Shown here: positions 57,395 to 64,000 of the stretch, piece after piece
Layout of the letters: each line of letters starts with the position of its first letter
Numbering within the stretch: the first letter of the stretch is position 1
Assembly (NCBI GenBank): GCA_002344215.1
Contig: DDSV01000058.1
Location: 119,179-183,178, forward strand
Length of the DNA stretch: 64,000 bases
From: Akkermansiaceae bacterium UBA2381
GTDB lineage: Bacteria > Verrucomicrobiota > Verrucomicrobiia > Verrucomicrobiales > DEV007
Direction: 5' to 3'
Notes under the pieces: model-generated
The model's database searches: none
The model's input: the letters and a program-made list of their open reading frames with translations, nothing else
Told to the model about the DNA's origin: nothing
Made by a program: the position numbers and the translations under genes

Positions 57395-58948
57395 ATGAAG
57401 CGCATCCTCCTCCCCGGTCTCTTTTCGGTCGCAACCCTCGCGACCGCCTCCCTTTCCGCCGCCGACGCGACCAAGAGCCAGCTCTACCAGGATCTCGTCG
57501 CCCCCGTCCTCGACGCGAAATGCGGCGGATGCCACGGAGCCGAGAAGCCGAAGGGCAAACTGAACGTCATTTCGTTGGAAGCCATCCTCAAAGGCGGCAA
57601 CGAAGGCCCCTCCGTCGTGGCCGGGAAAATCGACGAAAGCCCCCTGATCCAGCGCGTCTACCTGCCGATCAGCGACGACGAGCACATGCCGCCGGAGGAC
57701 AAGGAGCAGCTCACCGAGCAGGAGACCGCCCTGATCGCCTTCTGGATCACGAGCGGAGCCAAGGCCAGCGGCACCGTGGCCGAGTTCAAGCCCGACGAGA
57801 AGACCCTCGCCGCCGTCAACCACGTCCTCGCGAACCTGCCCAAACCGAAAGAAAGCGCCGTGGCCAAGGCCGACGCACCCAAGGTCGATCCCGCCATGCA
57901 GAAGCTCGTCGCCGAGACCATCGGACGCGTCGAGAAGGCCGGGGCCTCGCTCATGCCCATCGCGCAGGACACGCCCGAGCTCCGTTTCAGCGCCCTGAAC
58001 GTGAGCAAGGAGTTCACCGACGAAAAGCTCGCCGAACTGAAGCCCATCGCCGCGCAAATCAAATGGGTGGACCTCGCCCGCACCCAAGTGACGGACGCGG
58101 GCCTCGCCCATCTCGCCGGGATGCCGAACCTCACCCGCCTGCATCTGGAGAACACCCAGATCGGCGACGCCGGGATCGACTCGCTGAAGGGCCTCGCCCA
58201 TCTCGAATACCTCAATCTCTACGGCACCCAAGTGACCGACGCCGGGCTTGCGAAGCTGGCCGGATTGAAGAATCTCAAGAAGCTCTTCCTCTGGCAGAGC
58301 AAGGCGACCGACGCCGGCGCGGCGAAACTCGCCGCCGCCATTCCCGGTATCGACATCAACACCGGCTGGAAAGAGCCCCAAGCCCAACCCGCCGTCCTCG
58401 CCGCGAACACCACCGCCGCCCCTGCCGCCGCCGCAGCCCCGGCACCCGCGAAGCCCGCCGCTGCTCCGGCGGCCCCAGCTCCGGCTCCTGCGAAGCCCGC
58501 CGCTGCTCCTGCCCCAGCGAAACCTGCTGCTCCGGCGGCTCCGGCACCTGCCCCGGCGGCTCCAGCCCCAGCTCCCGCGAAGCCAGCAGCTGCTCCTGCT
58601 CCTGCGAAGCCCGCTGCGGCACCTGCTCCGGCGGCTCCCGCCCCCCCTGCTCCTGCCAAACCTCCCGCACCCGCAGCTCCGGCTCCCGCCCCGGCTCCGG
58701 CTCCGGCACCCGGCCTTGATCCCATGTTCCAAAAGGCCGTGACCGAGGTGGAAGCCGCCGCCACTGAAGCGGCCAAACGCGCCGTCCAAGCCAAGGCTGA
58801 TTTCGACACGGCGATCAAGGCGGTCGAAGAGGCGACGAAGCGCGCCGAAGCCCTCAAGGCCAGTGCGGAGAAAGCCACCGCCGTTGCCGCCGAGACCAAG
58901 GCCGCCCTCGACCAGATCAAGAAAGCGGCCGAGGCGAACAAGAAGTGA
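57395..58948 (+). CDS. Exported cytochrome c-type (PSCyt1-like) protein with LRRs and Ala/Pro-rich stalk
   Basis: 517 aa. Signal peptide (MKRILLPGLFSVATLATASLSA). A planctomycete-type heme site CGGCH (43-47) in PVLDAKCGGCHGAEKPKGKLNV, then MPPEDKEQLTEQE. Leucine-rich repeats at about 220-320 (VTDAGLAHLAGMPNLTRLHLENTQI). From about 330 a long Ala/Pro/Lys run forms a stalk (about 110 residues), then a coiled coil (about 450-515; KAVTEVEAAATEAAKRAVQAKA). Likely membrane-anchored or envelope electron-transfer or binding protein of PVC type; function unknown. Confidence 0.85.
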   Translation: MKRILLPGLFSVATLATASLSAADATKSQLYQDLVAPVLDAKCGGCHGAEKPKGKLNVISLEAILKGGNEGPSVVAGKIDESPLIQRVYLPISDDEHMPPEDKEQLTEQETALIAFWITSGAKASGTVAEFKPDEKTLAAVNHVLANLPKPKESAVAKADAPKVDPAMQKLVAETIGRVEKAGASLMPIAQDTPELRFSALNVSKEFTDEKLAELKPIAAQIKWVDLARTQVTDAGLAHLAGMPNLTRLHLENTQIGDAGIDSLKGLAHLEYLNLYGTQVTDAGLAKLAGLKNLKKLFLWQSKATDAGAAKLAAAIPGIDINTGWKEPQAQPAVLAANTTAAPAAAAAPAPAKPAAAPAAPAPAPAKPAAAPAPAKPAAPAAPAPAPAAPAPAPAKPAAAPAPAKPAAAPAPAAPAPPAPAKPPAPAAPAPAPAPAPAPGLDPMFQKAVTEVEAAATEAAKRAVQAKADFDTAIKAVEEATKRAEALKASAEKATAVAAETKAALDQIKKAAEANKK

Positions 58949-58959
58949 TCCGGGAAAAG

Positions 58960-59021
58960 GGAGCGCGGACACTCCTGTCCGCGCTTTACTCTACTCCTGC
59001 GGGCAAGAGTGCCCGCGCTCC
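58960..59021. repeat. Nested double palindrome between convergent genes
   Basis: Hairpins AGCGCGGACA-CTCC-TGTCCGCGCT (58962-58985) and GCGGGCA-AGAG-TGCCCGC (58999-59016) are themselves complementary as a pair (23 bp, 3 mismatches). It fills the 81-bp convergent gap; may terminate both genes. Same design as 29.9 kb. Confidence 0.8.
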
Positions 59022-59029
59022 TCTCACGC

Positions 59030-59467
59030 TCACCTCCCCGCTGCCGCCGACCTCCGCATCCGCTCGATGCTCCCCGAGATCGCCTCAAGGTGCTCTTGGG
59101 CGAAGCGGAGGGTTTCGTTCAGCTCCCGCATCGCGGCATGCGCGTTGCGGGCGCGGAGCTGATGGTCGGAAACGCCGCCAAACTCGATGACGTTGTCGGC
59201 ACCGCCCCCGTTCGGCTCCGATTCGGACTGGAACGGACGCAACGCTCCCTCGACCCTGCTCTGGATGCGCATCATCCTCTCGGAGACTTGAATCTTCAAC
59301 TCCTCGGCGTGGGAGACGAGTCGGTGCTCCAAGGAGGAGAGGCGAGCTTCGATGCGGTCCTCCGGAGCCGTGGAGCCGACAGCGGGCATCTCCCCCTTCC
59401 ATTCGGCCCCGCCGTATTCCAGATGAAACTTGCTCCGGGAGGATGAGAAGAAAGGCACACGAATCAT
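59030..59467 (-). CDS. Hypothetical coiled-coil protein
   Basis: 145 aa (MIRVPFFSSSRSKFHLEYGG). Residues about 35-75 (DRIEARLSSLEHRLVSHAEELKIQVSERMMRIQSRVEGALRPF) and 100-140 (RNAHAAMRELNETLRFAQEHLEAISGSIERM) look like helices in coiled coils. No signal or membrane segment. Preceded by an AT-rich stretch (59468-59530) that probably holds its promoter. No family recognised. Confidence 0.6.
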   Translation of the reverse strand: MIRVPFFSSSRSKFHLEYGGAEWKGEMPAVGSTAPEDRIEARLSSLEHRLVSHAEELKIQVSERMMRIQSRVEGALRPFQSESEPNGGGADNVIEFGGVSDHQLRARNAHAAMRELNETLRFAQEHLEAISGSIERMRRSAAAGR

Positions 59468-59576
59468 TGGGGAAATTGAAATTTAAAGGAGTTTACTAGA
59501 AATTTCGTAATTATCAATAGTCAATCAACCTGAAAAATCATTCCCGAACGAGAAATACCCCTCTTGGCCCAAGCAT

Positions 59577-59664
59577 CCAAGGAGGGCCGACATTCCTGTC
59601 GGCCAACACCCGGCTTGACCGACGGAAAATCCACCGACCGACAAGAATGCCGAACTCCTTGCCC
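59577..59664. repeat. Nested palindrome element, degenerate
   Basis: Left arm CCAAGGAGGGCCGACATTCC contains GGCCGACA-TTCC-TGTCGGCC; the right arm ending near 59661 (GAATGCCGAACTCCTTG) is imperfectly complementary. It sits between the coiled-coil and sigma genes. Confidence 0.7.
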
Positions 59665-59679
59665 CCTCCACCGAGGAGA

Positions 59680-60390
59680 TCAAAGATCGAGGCCCGCCGC
59701 GCAGAGCTTCTGGAAATCCTCCCATTCCAGCCGCAGCCCCTCGTCCGCCTCGCGGATTCGCTGCATCGTGACTTTCGCGACTTGCTGGCGGGCGGTGGTG
59801 ATGGTGCGGCTGACGCGGGTCTGGTCGCATTGCCACATCCTCGCGATGCTCGCTTGGCTGACCCCGTGGAGATAGGAGAGCTTCAACATCAGGAGCACGT
59901 CCGGCCCCAGCGAATCGAAGGCTTCGCGGATCGCCCGCCCCATCAGCTCGGAGAGGTCGGCGTCGAGGAATCCCTCCTCCGAGTCCTCCCCCGCGAGACG
60001 GTCGAACTGGTCCCCTCCTCGCTCCTCGTCCTCGTCGTGGACGGGCAGTTCCCCGCGAAATTTGTCGCGCCGTTTCAGATCCAGCCACCGGTTCCAAGTC
60101 GTCCGGATCATGAAAGTCGAGAGCGAGGCGCGCCCCTCGAATTTCTCCAACAGCGGGCGGGTCTGCCCGTTCTTCCCGGCTCCGAAGCATTCCGCGACGA
60201 CGTCCGCGACGAGATCCTCGGCATGGACGGGATTGGCCCCCCTTGAGGTGAGGACGCGCTCCAGCAGGGGCTTGTAGGTGTCCTGGAACTCGCGCACCGC
60301 GACGGGATCGCCCGCGAGCGCCCGATCCACGAGATCGAGATCCTCCGCATGCTTCAGCGGCTTGACTTCGGGGGTGGGGCCTGTCGACAT
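59680..60390 (-). CDS. ECF-like sigma-70 family RNA polymerase sigma factor
   Basis: 236 aa from ATG 60390 (MSTGPTPEVKPLKHAEDLDLVDRALAGD). Region 2 (about 15-95: REFQDTYKPLLERVL, AEDLVADVVAECF, STFMIRTTWNRWLDLKRR) and region 4 (about 150-210: LMLKLSYLHGVSQASIARMWQCDQTRVSRTITTARQQ) are recognised. It directs RNA polymerase to an unknown regulon. No anti-sigma gene is visible next to it; the PVC heme protein gene lies upstream on the same strand. Confidence 0.88.
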   Translation of the reverse strand: MSTGPTPEVKPLKHAEDLDLVDRALAGDPVAVREFQDTYKPLLERVLTSRGANPVHAEDLVADVVAECFGAGKNGQTRPLLEKFEGRASLSTFMIRTTWNRWLDLKRRDKFRGELPVHDEDEERGGDQFDRLAGEDSEEGFLDADLSELMGRAIREAFDSLGPDVLLMLKLSYLHGVSQASIARMWQCDQTRVSRTITTARQQVAKVTMQRIREADEGLRLEWEDFQKLCAAGLDL

Positions 60391-60538
60391 CGTCCTATCC
60401 AAACACGCCAAGGCGCAATGTTCAACTGCTACTCTCAGGAAACTTGCGTCTTGGAGAGGGGCGGTCGCAGCCGGGAATCCAAGGAGTCTCGGCCCTCCTT
60501 GGGCTTCGCCAAAGGCCTCCACGCCCCACCCGATCCCG

Positions 60539-63500
60539 TCACTCCTTCATCAAATACGCGAAAAGATCCCGCAACTCCTTGTCACTCAATCCAGCGAGCA
60601 AACCCGGCGGCATCAGGGAGATGGGCGAGGCTTCGAGGGTCTCGATCCCGGCGCGGTCGAGGATGGAGACTTGCCCGGCGAGATCCTTGAGGGTCACGGT
60701 GCGGGGATCCTGGGCGGCCATCACCCCGACCAGCTTTCTCCCGTCCTTCATCGAGGCGACGTAGTTGCCGTAGCCCTCGCGCAACTCAAGGCTGGGATTG
60801 ACGATGGAGGGAATCCAGAAATCGAGGTTCTGCCGCTCGTACCCGGTCAGGTCGGGGCCGATGGTCAAGCCTTCGCCGAAGAGTTGGTGGCAGTTGGCGC
60901 AGCGGACCGCGAAGATCGCCTTCCCGGCCTCTGTCTCCCCCGCCCCGCCTGCGAGAGTTTGCTTGATGCGGGCGCTCTCGGCGGCGAGGTCGATCCCGCC
61001 GGATCCGGCGACGATACCGGGCCAGTGCTTCTGGATGCGGGCGTTCAGCTCCGCGTCGCGATGCTCAAGCATGAGTTGCACGACATCGGCCCCGACATCG
61101 CGGGATTTGATGACCGCTTTGTCCACCGCGTCCATCATCAGCCGCGCCCAAGGGAGGCGTCCGGCCAGGACCCGCTCCGCGGTGGAGCGCACGCCGTGCT
61201 CGGCGGGCAGGGTCGAGCCATGGCGGCCGAGGATGCCCTTGGCCACGGTCTCGTCGTCGAAACGAGCGAGAGTCTGGAGGGCGACGCGTTTCAAGGCGTA
61301 TTCCTGGTTCAGCGAAAGGATGCGCAGCAGCGGGTCGATGGCACCCCGGTCGCCGCTCTCCCCGAGCTGGCGGACGAGTTCGGTGCGGACCCCGGTGGGA
61401 AGCTTGGGATCGAGCACCGCTTTCTTCGCCTCATCGAGCGCCCCGGCCTCGCCGCTGCGGAGCCGCAGGACCAGCCCGCTGTCGCCGAGGGAGCGGGAGT
61501 AGTCCTGCAAGGCGCGGGAGAGCGGCTCGGGCAGGGAGGGCAGGGTGACGCCCTCGAAGGCCGACTGGAGGGCCTCAAGCAGCTTCGTCTTCGCGGCCTC
61601 GTCAGGGGCTTTTTCGAGGAGGAGAGAAGCGCTGGCGTAGTTTTCGGCTCCGCCAGCGATGGCGTAGCGTTTCATGAGCCGTTCGAGGAGGACTTCGCGG
61701 ACGAGGGCGTGGCCCCAAGTCTCCGCCTTCGCCAGCCAAGCCTCGATCCCGGCACGGTCCGTCTCGGCATGGGCCTCCAGCGCCCACCAGATCATGAGGG
61801 GCTGATGGGGATCGTCGAGATCCTCCCCATGCCGGACGAGTCCGTCGAGGATGCCCAAGGCCGTGGTGGAAGGCAGCCGTTTCGCGCTGGCGGCGAGCTG
61901 CACCCGCACCTGCACGTCGCTTTCGCCGAGGGCGAGGTCCGCCAAAGCCGTGGCCAAGCCGCCGGAAGCCTCGCGTCGGTCGCCGACGAGACGCACGATC
62001 CATCGCCGAAGCTCCGGCTGCGGATGGGTGAGCCATTTGGTGGCCAGCTCGTCGCTGAGGCCGTCGAGCAAATTCAAGGCCCAAAGCGCCTCCAGCGAGG
62101 CCTGTCCGGACGCTTCATCGACGAGGGCGACGAGGGCGCTGTTCACGGAGCGGTCCCCGCGCCAGCCGAGTTCGAGCATGGCGCGGCGGCGCACGACCCG
62201 GTTCGGGTGGGTGAAGAGGCCGATCAATTCGTCGGCGGGACGCTGGCTGAGGTCGCCCTCGCGGTAGCTCGGGCGCTTGCCCGTCGGCTGGAGGCGGTAG
62301 AGGCGCCCGCTCGCCTTGTGCCAGTCGTCCACGGGGCGAACGTGGCTGAGACGGCTGTCGTACCAGTCGGCGAAATAGACCGCCCCGTCGGGACCGAGGC
62401 CCGCGTAGACGGGCCGGAACCAGCGGTCCGGGGACTCGACCGGGTTCTCCTCGTCCACGGTGCGGTAGGTCGATCCGTCGCGTTCGAGACGGCTGGCCCA
62501 GACGAGGTTGTGGAGGGCGTTCGCCGAGACGACGCGTCCGGCCAGCTCCTCGCCGAAGAGGTCGGCCTCGTAGATCGCGAAGGTCTGGGGGAAGCGCCGC
62601 TCGTCGCCCTCGCCCTTCATGTGCTCGAAGTAGCCGAAGGCGTAGGGATTGGTGAGCGGCCCGTGCTTGCCCCAGGATTTCGTGCCGTAGCTGCCCTGCG
62701 GGTAGAACATGCCGCGGGTCTTGCCCCCGTTCGTGCCGGAGAAGACCTGCCCCGCCGCGTCGATCTCAAGGCTGAAGGTGTTGCCCCCGCCCTCGGCATG
62801 GATCTCGAAGCGCTCCGTCTTCGGATGGAAGCGCCAGACCATCTGCCCCTGCCACTCCACCGTCCGCCCGGTGGCGGGATCGATCACCTTGCCCGTCGTG
62901 GTGCTGCCGTTGGCCCCGTAGAGCCAGCCGTCGGGACCCCAGACGAGGCTGTTCATCACGGCATGGGTGTCCTCCAGCCCGAAGCCGGAGAGCTTCACGA
63001 CCGGGTCGGAGTCGGGCGAGCCGTCCCCGTCCGCGTCGGGGTAGAAGAGCAGGTAGGGGGCGTTCGCCACCCAGATGCCGCCCGCCCCGACGGCGACGGA
63101 GGTGGCGATGTTCAGCCCGGTGATGGCGTCCCGGTGCGATTCGTAAATCCCGTCCCCGTCGGCGTCCTCGAACACGCGGATGATGTCCTCTCCCCTGTCC
63201 CCGTGCGGCGGCGGCAGGGGTGTCTTGTCGAAGCGGGCGCGGAGGTGGTTGTCGTACTCCACGATCTTGAGCCCGGCGGGGAACTGGTATTGCCGGTAGA
63301 GCACCGCCCAAAGTCGGCCTTTCGCGTCCCAAGCGAGGGAGAGGGGCTGCTCGACGGCGGGCTCGGCGGCGACGAGCTCCAGTTCGAAGCCCTCGCGCAG
63401 TTTGAAGGTCTTCATGGCCTCCTGCGCGGGCGTGGGCGAGGAGCCGTCCGCGAGCGCTCCCCGTCCGGAGAAGCTGCGGATCACCTCCAAGGCTTGGTCG

Positions 63501-63604
63501 GAGCCGGCGACGGCGGCGGGGGGCGCTCCCTCCCCCTCCGCGGCGGAAGCGGCATGGTGGAGCGACAGGAGAAAGCAGACGACAGGCAGTGGACCGATCT
63601 TCAT
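60539..63604 (-). CDS. PVC-type heme-binding CxxCH protein (membrane-bound dehydrogenase-like)
   Basis: 1021 aa from ATG 63604, where the signal peptide begins (MKIGPLPVVCFLLSLHHAASA). An N-terminal propeller (about 45-430) with EGFELELVAAEPAVEQPLSLAWDAKGRLWAV, RVFEDADGDGIYES and HAVMNSLVWGPDGWLYG matches PQQ/glucose-dehydrogenase-like PVC domains. HEAT-like repeats follow (about 450-830), and a C-terminal c-type heme module has CANCHQLFGEG (near residue 900) with GPDLTGYER and an IVNPS motif. Probably periplasmic sugar or alcohol oxidation; substrate unknown. Its leader may hold an attenuator. Confidence 0.9.
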   Translation of the reverse strand: MKIGPLPVVCFLLSLHHAASAAEGEGAPPAAVAGSDQALEVIRSFSGRGALADGSSPTPAQEAMKTFKLREGFELELVAAEPAVEQPLSLAWDAKGRLWAVLYRQYQFPAGLKIVEYDNHLRARFDKTPLPPPHGDRGEDIIRVFEDADGDGIYESHRDAITGLNIATSVAVGAGGIWVANAPYLLFYPDADGDGSPDSDPVVKLSGFGLEDTHAVMNSLVWGPDGWLYGANGSTTTGKVIDPATGRTVEWQGQMVWRFHPKTERFEIHAEGGGNTFSLEIDAAGQVFSGTNGGKTRGMFYPQGSYGTKSWGKHGPLTNPYAFGYFEHMKGEGDERRFPQTFAIYEADLFGEELAGRVVSANALHNLVWASRLERDGSTYRTVDEENPVESPDRWFRPVYAGLGPDGAVYFADWYDSRLSHVRPVDDWHKASGRLYRLQPTGKRPSYREGDLSQRPADELIGLFTHPNRVVRRRAMLELGWRGDRSVNSALVALVDEASGQASLEALWALNLLDGLSDELATKWLTHPQPELRRWIVRLVGDRREASGGLATALADLALGESDVQVRVQLAASAKRLPSTTALGILDGLVRHGEDLDDPHQPLMIWWALEAHAETDRAGIEAWLAKAETWGHALVREVLLERLMKRYAIAGGAENYASASLLLEKAPDEAAKTKLLEALQSAFEGVTLPSLPEPLSRALQDYSRSLGDSGLVLRLRSGEAGALDEAKKAVLDPKLPTGVRTELVRQLGESGDRGAIDPLLRILSLNQEYALKRVALQTLARFDDETVAKGILGRHGSTLPAEHGVRSTAERVLAGRLPWARLMMDAVDKAVIKSRDVGADVVQLMLEHRDAELNARIQKHWPGIVAGSGGIDLAAESARIKQTLAGGAGETEAGKAIFAVRCANCHQLFGEGLTIGPDLTGYERQNLDFWIPSIVNPSLELREGYGNYVASMKDGRKLVGVMAAQDPRTVTLKDLAGQVSILDRAGIETLEASPISLMPPGLLAGLSDKELRDLFAYLMKE

Positions 63605-63643
63605 AGGCGGATCACGATGGCCGAAACCCGCCCCTCTGAACAC

Positions 63644-63702
63644 AAAAAAACCCGGCGCGAACAGGGACGTGCCGGACTCTGCCAATCCGGGAGCAAGGTC
63701 CC
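63644..63702 (-). promoter_or_regulatory. Putative attenuator with terminator/antiterminator fold in heme-protein leader
   Basis: On the minus strand, 40-100 nt before the heme-protein ATG, CCGGC (63671-63675) can pair with GCCGG (63652-63656), followed by seven T, like an intrinsic terminator. Alternatively GGGAC (63698-63702) pairs with GTCCC (63664-63668) and CCGGA (63686-63690) with TCCGG (63672-63676). The two folds share bases, so they exclude each other. No known riboswitch class recognised. Other folds are possible. Confidence 0.35.
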
Positions 63703-63776
63703 GTATGAAAAAAGAAAAAATTCTTCGAAAAAGCTTGTCGCTTGGCGGGCGATCTGACATTCTCCCCCGAGCCGCC

Positions 63777-64000
63777 ATGAATCCGCTCGACTGGTTCCGC
63801 TTCCAAGCTTCGGGGAGATCGCTCCTCCGCTGCTTCGTTTCGCTGATCCTGCTCGCGGCGTGGATGGCCTTCGTCGGCCGGGCCGCCGATCTGGACGGCG
63901 ACGGCTACGACGACGACACCGGGGCGTGGCTCGGCTCGGGATACTCGGATTCGGACGCCGACGGCTTGAGCGACGGCGACGAGCTCTGGGTCTATTTCAC
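63777..64000 (+). CDS. Exported calcium-binding-repeat protein, 3' part beyond window
   Basis: ATG 63777; 74 codons seen before the window ends. A long N-terminal segment (SLLRCFVSLILLAAWMAFVGRAA) acts as signal or anchor, then DLDGDGYDDDTGAWLGSGYSDSDADGLSDGDELWVY, the DxDxDG-type motif of thrombospondin type 3 calcium-binding repeats. It is divergent from the heme-protein gene. Probably a large surface protein; function unknown. Confidence 0.75.
   Translation, partial: MNPLDWFRFQASGRSLLRCFVSLILLAAWMAFVGRAADLDGDGYDDDTGAWLGSGYSDSDADGLSDGDELWVYF

Noticed and set aside
58390..58720. Ala/Pro-rich stretch seen as a tandem DNA repeat
   Set aside because: It is coding for a stalk-like low-complexity region with degenerate codons, not a separate repeat element.
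60278..63757. Very long open frame antisense to the PVC heme protein
   Set aside because: It is a mirror of a clearly coding gene in GC-rich DNA, its composition is arbitrary and no family fits. The same holds for long frames antisense to the pseudopilin cassette (26558-29626), the giant sialidase (7162-9273) and the PhoD/ceramidase genes (53628-56138).
63605..63776. Known riboswitch (glycine, cobalamin, fluoride, preQ1 or guanidine type)
   Set aside because: The conserved core bases of these classes are absent; only the pairing pattern supports attenuation.

Overview
The window looks like part of a Verrucomicrobiota (PVC superphylum) chromosome. The evidence is the mix of sialidase-like and DUF1080 glycan proteins, a PVC-type heme-binding CxxCH protein, an LRR/cytochrome planctomycete-style protein, paired sulfatases, DUF1559-like pilins and a pseudopilin cassette. 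The DNA is GC-rich. By eye the left ~18 kb is less GC-rich (about 50-63% in sampled lines) than the part right of the tRNA-Ala (about 65-80% in sampled lines). Few start codons have a clear Shine-Dalgarno sequence. No phage, CRISPR array or intact insertion sequence was seen.

Region 1-12.4 kb (minus strand): one long operon, partly joined by ATGA stop/start overlaps. In transcription order it encodes a 1462-aa multidomain sialidase-like protein, a BASS-family permease, an APH-type kinase, an HpcH/HpaI aldolase, a sialidase-DUF1080 fusion, a second sialidase, a DUF6807 protein and a beta-helix protein cut by the window edge. A LacI-family regulator is divergent at 12.5 kb and is followed by a secreted NlpC/P60 peptidase. 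The likely theme is extracytoplasmic glycan breakdown, uptake of an acidic product, phosphorylation and retro-aldol cleavage.

Region 14.4-23.6 kb: housekeeping and small modules. These are a CrtI/PYROXD2-like oxidoreductase, two cyclophilins, a DUF1080 protein, dihydroorotase, tRNA-Ala(GGC), a secreted SFPD-repeat protein (possible knotted fold), a thermonuclease-HhH fusion, class I aldolase, a radical SAM protein and a UPF0175/DUF3368 toxin-antitoxin pair.

Region 23.7-29.6 kb: a six-gene plus-strand cassette of three secreted proteins of unknown function followed by GspI-, GspJ- and GspK-like pseudopilins. Region 29.6-34.2 kb: repeat DNA, then a second NlpC/P60-LacI pair that is paralogous to the one at 12.5-14.4 kb, next to a lone two-partner-secretion transporter (TpsB).

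Region 34.3-48.2 kb: TatD, LigA, an orphan CopG-type antitoxin, a TPR protein, a YHS-type metal-binding protein, RarA, a hypothetical protein, a pilin-like protein, prepilin peptidase, PanB and Rho. Region 48.3-57.3 kb (minus strand): two sulfatases, a VapB-like antitoxin without toxin, PhoD phosphatase, ceramidase-like protein, zinc-binding protein and truncated globin; a ~300-bp block is duplicated here. Region 57.4-64 kb: a cytochrome/LRR protein, a coiled-coil protein, a sigma factor, a large PVC heme protein with a possible attenuator in its leader, and the start of a calcium-repeat protein.

Intergenic DNA is rich in palindromes: nested double palindromes, simple-sequence hairpins, and an about 80-110-bp dispersed repeat in three copies.
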